From positions 2,480,001-2,544,000 of the forward strand of contig NZ_CP037933.1 in the NCBI RefSeq assembly GCF_004355225.1: a stretch of 64,000 nt of DNA. The letters are read 5' to 3'. Each line of letters starts with the position of its first letter. The first letter of the stretch is position 1. This document shows positions 51,769 through 58,372 of this stretch, piece by piece. Position numbers and translations under genes: made by a program. Source of the stretch: Flavobacterium nackdongense. Lineage in GTDB: Bacteria; Bacteroidota; Bacteroidia; Flavobacteriales; Flavobacteriaceae. Below the pieces are notes generated by a model. That model worked only from the letters and a program-made list of their open reading frames with translations, was not told the DNA's origin and did no database searches.

Positions 51769-53892
51769 TTATTCTTTATTTAAAACTTGTTCGATAAATT
51801 CGACTTCTCTTTCGGTTGTTGATTTAGTCGGATTGGATTTTAATTTCAAAATTTCTTCTTTGAAAGAATTTACAAAATCAGAATCGTAATCTAAATTCAA
51901 TAAATTCAAAAGTGCTCTCGAACGAACAAAAGTCGATTCGCTTCTCAAAGACATTAAATACAATTTAGTTAAATCCTCTTTATCAAAATCTGAAAATTTC
52001 AAGCTGGAATATTTCAAAACAAACTGTGCAAACAACAAAGAACTTTTATTGTTGTTGATATTCTTCTTGAATGAATTTTGCAGCAAACTGTAATTGGCAA
52101 TTCCGGACAAGGTCTGCCCTATCGCTTTTCGAATCCCAATTCGTTCTTCTCTTGTGGCAACTTTGAAATATTTATTGATTTCTTTCAAAGAATTATTGAT
52201 GCTATTTTCCTCTTTTTTGCCTTTTTCTTCCCAAGCGTCTTTGAGTCCAACCGTTTTGTTAAAAACTAATTTAGAAGCAGTTGCATCTTTATCTACATTG
52301 AAATATCCAATGCGTTGGAACTGAAATTTATCTCCAGATTTAACCGAAGACAAACTTGGTTCTACAAATCCTTTTACGATTTGCAGCGAGTTAGCATTCA
52401 TAAAATCAAGGAAGTTTTTCTCCTTATGACTGTCGGGTGCCTCGTCTATAAAAAGTCGGTCATACAGACGAACTTCGGCTTCGATAGCGTGTTTGATGGA
52501 AACCCAATGCAAGGTTCCAGCCACTTTTCTTTTAGATGCTTCACTCCCACTTCCGCTCAAAGAATCGGTATCATAAGTCACGTGAATTTCGGTAATATTT
52601 CCAGCTGCATCTTTTACAACAGATTCTCCTTTAATGATATATGCATTTTTCAATCGCACTTCATTACCTAAAGACAAACGGAAAAATTTGGCTGGAGCCA
52701 CTTCCAAAAAGTCGTCTCTTTCGATGTATAATTCTTTCGAAAAAGGTACTTTTCTAAATCCTGCCGATTCATCTTCTTGGTTATTTTCAGCATCCAAAAG
52801 TTCTTCTTTTCCATCAGGATAATTGGTAATTACGACTTTTATTGGATCTAAAACGGCCATAACCCTTGGAGCCGTTTTGTTCAAATCTTCACGCAAACAA
52901 AACTCCAAAAGCGAAACATCAATGATATTTTCACGTTTGGCAACACCAATAACATCACAGAATTTTCGAATTGAAGATGGTGTATACCCTCGTCTTCTTA
53001 AACCTGAAATCGTTGGCATTCTTGGATCATCCCAACCGTTGACTATATTTTCCTGAACCAATTGCAATAATTTTCTTTTGCTCATTACCGTGTAATTCAA
53101 ATTCAAACGCGCAAATTCATATTGGTTGGGTCTAACTAAAGTATCGTCATAAATTTGGTCTAAAAACCAATTGTATAATTCTCTGTGCATCACAAATTCT
53201 AATGTACAAATCGAGTGTGATATTTGCTCGATATAATCGCTTTCGCCGTGTGCATAATCATACATTGGATAGATATTCCAATCGTCTCCCGTTCTATGAT
53301 GATGACGGTGTAATATTCTGTACATCAATGGATCACGCATCAACATATTGGTCGAAGCCATATCTATTTTGGCACGTAAAACGTGACTTCCTTCAGGAAA
53401 ATCTCCGTTTTTCATTCCTTCGAACAACCTCAAATTCTCTTCCACTGAACGACTTCTATACGGTCCGTCAACTCCTGGTTGGGTTGGTGTTCCTTTTTGA
53501 GCCGCCATAGCTGACGAAGATTGACTGTCAACATAGGCTTTTCCTTTTTTTATCATCAAAATGGCCCAATCGTACAACTGCTGAAAATAATCAGATGCAT
53601 ATCGTTCTTCAGCCCAATTGAAGCCTAACCAAAGCAAATCTTCTTTGATGGCATCCACATATTCCTGCTCTTCTTTGGCTGGATTGGTGTCGTCGAAACG
53701 CAAATTGACTGGAGCATTGTACTTTAAACCCAAACCAAAATTCAAACAAATGGATTTTGCGTGGCCAATGTGTAAATAGCCATTAGGTTCAGGCGGAAAA
53801 CGGAAACGTAATTTATCTTGTGGAAAACCGCTAGCTAAACTGTCTTCGATAATTTGTTCTATAAAATGAAGTGATTTCTCTTCGGTGTACAT
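51769..53892 (-). CDS. glnS: Glutaminyl-tRNA synthetase fused to a YqeY domain
   Basis: The 707-aa protein charges tRNA-Gln directly. The catalytic half has HIGH as PPEPNGYLHIGHAKSI, LRFDDTNPAKEEQEY and the KMSKS-like VMSKRKL near 270, followed by the beta-barrel anticodon-binding domains to about 560. The extra C-terminal ~140 residues (NNSLKEINKYFKVATREERIGIRKAIGQ...) form a GatB/YqeY-like domain thought to add tRNA affinity. This fusion is known from Bacteroidetes and Deinococcus. Confidence 0.95.
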   Translation of the reverse strand: MYTEEKSLHFIEQIIEDSLASGFPQDKLRFRFPPEPNGYLHIGHAKSICLNFGLGLKYNAPVNLRFDDTNPAKEEQEYVDAIKEDLLWLGFNWAEERYASDYFQQLYDWAILMIKKGKAYVDSQSSSAMAAQKGTPTQPGVDGPYRSRSVEENLRLFEGMKNGDFPEGSHVLRAKIDMASTNMLMRDPLMYRILHRHHHRTGDDWNIYPMYDYAHGESDYIEQISHSICTLEFVMHRELYNWFLDQIYDDTLVRPNQYEFARLNLNYTVMSKRKLLQLVQENIVNGWDDPRMPTISGLRRRGYTPSSIRKFCDVIGVAKRENIIDVSLLEFCLREDLNKTAPRVMAVLDPIKVVITNYPDGKEELLDAENNQEDESAGFRKVPFSKELYIERDDFLEVAPAKFFRLSLGNEVRLKNAYIIKGESVVKDAAGNITEIHVTYDTDSLSGSGSEASKRKVAGTLHWVSIKHAIEAEVRLYDRLFIDEAPDSHKEKNFLDFMNANSLQIVKGFVEPSLSSVKSGDKFQFQRIGYFNVDKDATASKLVFNKTVGLKDAWEEKGKKEENSINNSLKEINKYFKVATREERIGIRKAIGQTLSGIANYSLLQNSFKKNINNNKSSLLFAQFVLKYSSLKFSDFDKEDLTKLYLMSLRSESTFVRSRALLNLLNLDYDSDFVNSFKEEILKLKSNPTKSTTEREVEFIEQVLNKE

Positions 53893-53932
53893 AATTTTTG
53901 TAATTTTAGCAAAGGTAAAAAAATAGATGATA

Positions 53933-53962
53933 GATAATAGACTTGGAGATAATAGACTTCGA
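53933..53962. repeat. 15-bp tandem repeat before a toxin-antitoxin promoter
   Basis: GATAATAGACTTGGA is followed directly by GATAATAGACTTCGA. The repeat ends 14 bases before the TATTTTTG box of the downstream module. Confidence 0.7.
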
Positions 53963-53976
53963 ATTAAATTTATTCC

Positions 53977-53984
53977 TATTTTTG
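53977..53984 (+). promoter_or_regulatory. TAnnTTTG -7 promoter box of the ParDE-like module
   Basis: TATTTTTG, 17 bases upstream of the antitoxin ATG at 54002. Confidence 0.55.
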
Positions 53985-54001
53985 TATAAACATCAAATGT
54001 T

Positions 54002-54235
54002 ATGAGACAAGTAAAAGTTAGTTTTCCAGATGATTTCTACCATACTTTTATGGAATATTTAAAAGATAAACCAGAAGTTTCGGTTGATGAAGAATTTGAA
54101 AATTTAGATAAGTCAGTTCCTCAATGGCAACAAGATATAGTTTTGGATAGAATAAAAACTTCAAAACCAGAGGATTACAGAAGCTGGGAAGAGGTAAAGA
54201 AAGATTTAGACAAAAAATGGAATTTCAATGGATAA
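54002..54235 (+). CDS. Antitoxin of a ParDE-like module
   Basis: The 77-aa acidic protein starts MRQVKVSFPDDFYHTFMEYLKDKPEV, like short addiction-module antitoxins that bind DNA with the N-terminus and the toxin with a disordered C-terminus (WEEVKKDLDKKWNFNG). It overlaps the toxin gene by 8 bases. Antitoxin-first order differs from the two HigBA modules in the window. Confidence 0.78.
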   Translation: MRQVKVSFPDDFYHTFMEYLKDKPEVSVDEEFENLDKSVPQWQQDIVLDRIKTSKPEDYRSWEEVKKDLDKKWNFNG

Positions 54236-54527
54236 ATATGCTATTGAAATGCTTTTTTGGGCTGAACAAGATTTGAATGAAATAGCTCTATATTATAAAA
54301 GTTTATCAAATGAACTAGGAGATAAATTTTATTATCAAGTCAGAAAAGTAATTGAATCTTTAAAAGTAAATCCCTTTTATCAAACTGATTTCGGTAATAT
54401 CAGAAAAATTCCTGTACAAAAATTTCCTTATAAAGTCTTTTTTAAAGTTGATGAAGAAAATAAAATTGTTTACATCGAAGCAATAATCAGCGACCATATA
54501 TTACCTTTTTCAACTAAAATTAAATAA
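54228..54527 (+). CDS. ParE/RelE-superfamily toxin
   Basis: The 99-aa protein has the RelE/ParE fold pattern: IEMLFWAEQDLNEIALYYKSLSNELGDKFYYQVRKVIESLKVNPFYQ, then IRKIPVQKFPYKVFFKVDEENKIVYIEAIISD. ParE members poison gyrase and RelE members cut mRNA; the sequence does not settle which applies. It is translationally coupled to the antitoxin and ends 4 bases before folB. Confidence 0.85.
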   Translation: MDKYAIEMLFWAEQDLNEIALYYKSLSNELGDKFYYQVRKVIESLKVNPFYQTDFGNIRKIPVQKFPYKVFFKVDEENKIVYIEAIISDHILPFSTKIK

Positions 54528-54531
54528 AAAA

Positions 54532-54891
54532 ATGGGAATTATAAAACTAAAAAACATCCGTACTTACTCCTATCACGGTTGTTTAATCGAAGAAGGAAAA
54601 ATAGGTTCTGATTATTCGGTTGATTTAGAAGTGAAAACCGATTTACGTAAATCAGCTCTTTCGGATCAGCTGGAAGATACGGTAGATTATGTGCTGTTGA
54701 ACCGCATTGTCGAGGAAGAAATGGCGATTAGATCACAACTTTTGGAACACGTTGCTCACCGAATTATCAAAAGAATTTTTGATGAAGTAGCTTCTATTTC
54801 TAGAATTACTTTGGCAGTTTCTAAACTGAATCCTCCTATTGGCGGTGATGTTGAAGCTGTTACGATAGAAATGGAAGAATACAGGAATTAG
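54532..54891 (+). CDS. folB: Dihydroneopterin aldolase
   Basis: FolB converts dihydroneopterin to 6-hydroxymethyl-dihydropterin in folate synthesis. The 119-aa protein has IKLKNIRTYSYHGCLIEEGKIGSDYSVDLEV, VDYVLLNRIVEEEM, and the C-terminal KLNPPIGGDVEAVTIEME typical of the family. Its ATG is 4 bases behind the toxin gene, so it may be partly transcribed from the toxin-antitoxin promoter. Confidence 0.93.
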   Translation: MGIIKLKNIRTYSYHGCLIEEGKIGSDYSVDLEVKTDLRKSALSDQLEDTVDYVLLNRIVEEEMAIRSQLLEHVAHRIIKRIFDEVASISRITLAVSKLNPPIGGDVEAVTIEMEEYRN

Positions 54892-54905
54892 GATTTTTGA
54901 TTGTA

Positions 54906-54930
54906 GATTAACGATTTTTGATTTCAGATT
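54906..54930 (+). repeat. GATTAACG repeat, copy 5
   Basis: The same 25-bp sequence as at 40221, here behind folB and 12 kb from the other copies. Confidence 0.65.
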
Positions 54931-54948
54931 TTAGGAAACAAAATTTTT

Positions 54949-54981
54949 TAAACTTTAAACTTTAAACTTTTAAACTTTTAC
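54949..54981. repeat. AAACTTT tandem repeats before tRNA-Cys
   Basis: Four to five imperfect copies of a 7-8-base unit (AAACTTT) end right at the TATATTTG promoter box of the tRNA gene. Confidence 0.7.
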
Positions 54982-54982
54982 T

Positions 54983-54990
54983 TATATTTG
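54983..54990 (+). promoter_or_regulatory. TAnnTTTG -7 promoter box of tRNA-Cys
   Basis: TATATTTG followed by CAC, 17 bases upstream of the tRNA 5' end. Confidence 0.7.
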
Positions 54991-55007
54991 CACACCAATA
55001 AATAATT

Positions 55008-55078
55008 GGCGTCGTGGCCGAGCGGCTAGGCTGGGCTCTGCAAAAGCTCCTACTCCGGTTCGAATCCGGACGATGCCT
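55008..55078 (+). tRNA. tRNA-Cys (anticodon GCA)
   Basis: The acceptor stem GGCGTCG pairs with CGATGCC (one G-U). The anticodon stem GGGCT pairs with AGCTC around the loop CTGCAAA, giving anticodon GCA (Cys). The T arm is CCGGTTCGAATCCGG. Discriminator base T, as usual for tRNA-Cys. The 3' CCA is not encoded. It has its own promoter and terminator. Confidence 0.96.
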
Positions 55079-55085
55079 CTGAATT

Positions 55086-55112
55086 AACCTCTCTTTTTGA
55101 GAGGTTTTTTTA
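55086..55112 (+). terminator. Terminator of tRNA-Cys
   Basis: AACCTCTC pairs with GAGAGGTT around TTTTT and is followed by a run of T, 8 bases behind the tRNA. Confidence 0.85.
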
Positions 55113-55244
55113 TGTTTAATTTTTAGGAAAAGGATGTTGTATTTATGATATAGATACAAAATAAAGAAACTAATCTAACTTGGTTTTAATTGTTAGTATT
55201 GGACAAGAAATGAACTCTATATATTATAGTTAATTTTTATAATT

Positions 55245-55535
55245 TTATGTCCAAATAAAATTTATTGCTTTTTGACTTTCGGGATCAAACCATTCTTCCG
55301 CCGATTCTTTATAAATAGGTTCTCCGTTTTTTGCTACTCTAATAAGTATCAAATCTCCAACTGGAGCTCGGTGTAAATATCTCAAACGGTTTTGAGAATC
55401 AAACTTTGTTTGTCCACTTTGAAATACTGCATTAATTTTAGACCAATTTGAAATGTTTTCAGGAGTAATTCTAACTCTTTCTTCAAGTTTTTTCTTAATG
55501 TTTTTTTTATTGAATAAATCTTTCCAAAAATTCAT
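55245..55535 (-). CDS. Hypothetical protein, 96 aa
   Basis: A basic protein without signal peptide. Residues 20-90 (RVRITPENISNWSKINAVFQSGQTKFDSQNRLRYLHRAPVGDLILIRVAKNGEPIYKES) look like a small compact fold, but I do not recognise the family. It stands alone between tRNA-Cys and the LysE gene. Confidence 0.6.
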   Translation of the reverse strand: MNFWKDLFNKKNIKKKLEERVRITPENISNWSKINAVFQSGQTKFDSQNRLRYLHRAPVGDLILIRVAKNGEPIYKESAEEWFDPESQKAINFIWT

Positions 55536-55612
55536 TTATTATAGGTGTTGATTTTAATAAAATTCCCAAAACTCATAAATATACCCACTTTTATATTACT
55601 CTTAATAAAACC

Positions 55613-56290
55613 TTACTCATCAATCCTTTCCAAAACATCTTTCAATTGTTCTTTTTCTTTTGGAAACCAACCTTGAATGATTAAAGCCACTCCAAAAATC
55701 ATCAAAACAATACTGATTCCTTTTTTGATTTTTAGAATGTTGGTTGGTGTCATTTTGTTTTTTAACTGCTTGGCTAATAGTATTTTGATGCAATCAATCA
55801 ATACATAGGATACAATTACTGAAATGAAAAAGGTGAGCATTCTTGAGGTTTGCATTTCTAGTTTTGGTCCAACCGAAATAATAACAGCTAGCCAAAAACC
55901 CAAAACTCCAATGTTGATAATATTCAGAAAAAAGCCTTTTATAAATAATCCTAGATAATCTTTTCTGATGATTTCGTTATCAATTTTTTTGGTATCAATT
56001 CTCCTTTCTTTATGTAAACCAATAAAGGAAATTACTCCATAAGCCAGCATTAGGATTCCTCCAAACATAAAAAGTGCGGAATTATCTTTAATGCTTGTTA
56101 TCAATCGATAACTTCCTAAATAAGCAATTGTGATGAATACAATATCGCCTAAAACAACTCCTAAATCGAAAACTAAAGCAGCTCTAAATCCTTTTATAAT
56201 ACTGGTTTCCAATAATATAAAAAAAACAGGGCCTATCATAAAACTTAAAAATATCCCCCAAGGAATACCGGATAAAATATCGTTTATCAT
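55613..56290 (-). CDS. LysE/RhtB-family amino-acid exporter
   Basis: The 225-aa inner-membrane protein has six hydrophobic segments and the family start IPWGIFLSFMIGPVFFILLETSIIKGFRAALVFDLGVVLGDIVF, with the conserved G-P-x-x-F pattern. LysE members export amino acids or similar small molecules. The substrate cannot be predicted. It is 60 bases downstream of the head-GIN gene on the same strand. Confidence 0.88.
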   Translation of the reverse strand: MINDILSGIPWGIFLSFMIGPVFFILLETSIIKGFRAALVFDLGVVLGDIVFITIAYLGSYRLITSIKDNSALFMFGGILMLAYGVISFIGLHKERRIDTKKIDNEIIRKDYLGLFIKGFFLNIINIGVLGFWLAVIISVGPKLEMQTSRMLTFFISVIVSYVLIDCIKILLAKQLKNKMTPTNILKIKKGISIVLMIFGVALIIQGWFPKEKEQLKDVLERIDE

Positions 56291-56350
56291 TAAAAAAAAT
56301 TAATAATTTATTAGTTAAAAAGGAAATGCAGCTACAAAACGGTAATGAAA

Positions 56351-57016
56351 TTATTTTTCGGTAATCGTTCCGCCAGCAAAAGTTTGTTGTTTAATTTCTT
56401 TTGGTTTACCATAAATAGCAATAGTTCCTCCCGCATTTACTTTAGCATCTACAAGAGTTGAGGCGTTTACATCGGCACTGCCGCCTGCCGAAACACTCAC
56501 TGTTGTTTGTGATGTTACTAAATCTTTGCCATAGAAAATTCCACCTGAATTGATACTCGTTTTTTGAGTAACCGCTTGACCGTATAAATTAATTATTCCG
56601 CCTGAATATAATTTTGAATTTACGTTATCTACATCTAATTCCACATCGATTTTGGCTCCTTCTTGACAAGATAAATTCATTGTAGTTTGTTTGAAAATGT
56701 GTTTGCTGCTTACAATACATCCTTCATTAGCATCGATACTTTTAATATTTTTGAAGTATAGCGTCACTTTTGTATCGGCACCAGACAAGATTTTTGTTAC
56801 TGACATTCTTAGTTTTAGAACGCCATTTTTATTCACTGCTTCAAAATCGGTTTCGTTTTTTCCTGTTACAACCACCTTGTTTTCATTAGATTGAACTAAA
56901 GTTACATTCAATTGATCAAAGACTTTCACTTCATCAAAATTTTCTAATTTGATGGTAGTTTGACTATAATTTAATTGTGAAATCATCACAAAAGCGATAA
57001 AAATTATCTTTTTCAT
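56351..57016 (-). CDS. Head-GIN domain (DUF2807) secreted protein
   Basis: The 221-aa protein has a signal peptide (1-18, ending NYSQT) and a right-handed, repetitive beta-strand pattern typical of the head-GIN/DUF2807 family: VKVFDQLNVTLVQSNENKVVVTGKN, LKLRMS, then repeated S-A-G-G-x motifs (YSGGIINLYGQ, INSGGIFYGKD, VSAGGSADVN, VNAGGTIAIYG). Likely extracytoplasmic; role unknown. Confidence 0.88.
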   Translation of the reverse strand: MKKIIFIAFVMISQLNYSQTTIKLENFDEVKVFDQLNVTLVQSNENKVVVTGKNETDFEAVNKNGVLKLRMSVTKILSGADTKVTLYFKNIKSIDANEGCIVSSKHIFKQTTMNLSCQEGAKIDVELDVDNVNSKLYSGGIINLYGQAVTQKTSINSGGIFYGKDLVTSQTTVSVSAGGSADVNASTLVDAKVNAGGTIAIYGKPKEIKQQTFAGGTITEK

Positions 57017-57044
57017 TGTGTTTAATCTTTAAGAATTTATAAAA

Positions 57045-58223
57045 TTATCGAATCATTCCTCCCCATACAAACCATTCAAAGTTTGTGTTATTTTTACCCA
57101 ACACAAAGCCTTTTTCGATATTAATTTTTTTAGCCAAATTCATTAGCTTTTTATAATCTATAGGTTGTGCTGTTTCTTTGACTTCAAAAGCTATTTTTTT
57201 ATCAATAATGAAATCAATTTCTGGACCTGTTTTGAGTTGATAATAACTCAGTTCTCCAAAATGATGCAACTGATTAAAAATAGCATTTTCAAACTTAGAT
57301 CCACTACTTAATTCGGCAAATTGTGTAGCAATTCCATTATCCAAAAAATAAACTTTTCGAGCTTTAACAATTTCTCTATCAGCATTCAATGAATACACTG
57401 GAATGGTTTTTATAAAATAAGTGTTTTCTAATAAATAAATATAATTATCAACCGTTTGACGGGATAAATTAACTGTATTTGCAATTTTAGAAATATCTAA
57501 TTTTGATCCAATTCGAGCTGCTAAAAGTTTGATAATATTCCGTAATTCTGGCATTTTTTTGATATCGGCAATTTGAACTAAATCGATATTGATATAAGAA
57601 CTTAAAATATCTTGCAAAATATCTTTTTTTTCAACAATATCTTTAGATAAAACAACTTCTGGAAATCCACCGTATGTGCAATAATCATTATAATGTTTTT
57701 GTATTTCTTCCTTAATAAAAGTATCATTTACTAATGATTCCAAATTTTCTAATGCTTTGAATTTAAAATTATTAAAAGTTAAATATTCTCCAAAATCTAA
57801 AGGATAAATTTCAAAAATTTTCTTTCGTCCAGCCATCGATTCCTGAAACTTATTTTTAATGTAATAGGAACTAGAACCTGTTACAATAAATTTAATATCA
57901 TAATGATCATACAAATATTTGATAACACTAGGAATATTGGGTAATAATTGAATTTCATCAATACAAATCATTACTTTTTTAGAAAAATCTACTCCTTCTT
58001 CGCTTAATTTTGTAATGATTAAATCATAATTTCTAATATTAAATCGATCTCTATCTTCTAATTTTTCTAAATCAAAAAAGAGCTTATGCTTGATATTTGA
58101 GGCTTCCATTAGTTGTTTTACTAATGTAGTTTTGCCAGTTCTTCGCATTCCAGTAATTACTGAAACCTGTTTTACCGTCAAATGTTTTTCTAACGAATTG
58201 AAAATCTTTCTTTTAAAATTCAT
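57045..58223 (-). CDS. AAA ATPase with DUF4143 domain
   Basis: The 392-aa protein has an N-terminal AAA domain with Walker A GMRRTGKTT (near residue 25), Walker B MICIDEIQLLP and the TGSSS sensor, a winged-helix part (LDISKIANTVNLSRQTVDNYIYLLENTYFI) and a C-terminal DUF4143 domain. Near its end D337 and E347-V-K349 fit the D...ExK core of PD-(D/E)xK-type nuclease folds, though catalysis is unproven. Function unknown. Directly upstream of its promoter is a tandem inverted-repeat array (58268-58350). A second member of the family is at 63075. Confidence 0.88.
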   Translation of the reverse strand: MNFKRKIFNSLEKHLTVKQVSVITGMRRTGKTTLVKQLMEASNIKHKLFFDLEKLEDRDRFNIRNYDLIITKLSEEGVDFSKKVMICIDEIQLLPNIPSVIKYLYDHYDIKFIVTGSSSYYIKNKFQESMAGRKKIFEIYPLDFGEYLTFNNFKFKALENLESLVNDTFIKEEIQKHYNDYCTYGGFPEVVLSKDIVEKKDILQDILSSYINIDLVQIADIKKMPELRNIIKLLAARIGSKLDISKIANTVNLSRQTVDNYIYLLENTYFIKTIPVYSLNADREIVKARKVYFLDNGIATQFAELSSGSKFENAIFNQLHHFGELSYYQLKTGPEIDFIIDKKIAFEVKETAQPIDYKKLMNLAKKINIEKGFVLGKNNTNFEWFVWGGMIR

Positions 58224-58244
58224 TTTACCTTATTTTTTAAGATA

Positions 58245-58252
58245 CAAATGTA
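58245..58252 (-). promoter_or_regulatory. TAnnTTTG -7 promoter box of the first AAA/DUF4143 gene
   Basis: On the minus strand TACATTTG, about 20 bases before the ATG. The repeat array begins 15 bases upstream of it, so the array overlaps the -33 region. Confidence 0.6.
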
Positions 58253-58267
58253 ATAAAAAAATTGTCG

Positions 58268-58350
58268 TACTATTACAAATAGTATTACTTTTTGTAAAGT
58301 ACACTTTGCAAATAGTAATACTATTTGTAAACTTGAATTTGCAAATAGTA
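58268..58350 (-). repeat. Tandem inverted-repeat array 1 (33-bp period)
   Basis: In the gene direction there are two full units and one partial. Each full unit has arms TACTATTTGCAAA and TTTACAAATAGTA (or a one-base variant) around a 6-base core: TTCAAG in the unit at 58319-58350 and GTGTAC in that at 58286-58317. The partial unit at 58268-58284 lacks the inner part. Single bases separate the units. It lies directly upstream of the AAA/DUF4143 promoter. Confidence 0.88.
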
Positions 58351-58372
58351 TTTTTATTTTAAAATAAAAAAC

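Noticed and set aside
58268..58350. CRISPR-like array (direct repeats with short variable cores)
   Set aside because: Cores are only 6 bases, repeats are themselves palindromic, there are just two to three units and no cas gene. The same goes for 62942-63031. A regulatory or recognition array fits better.
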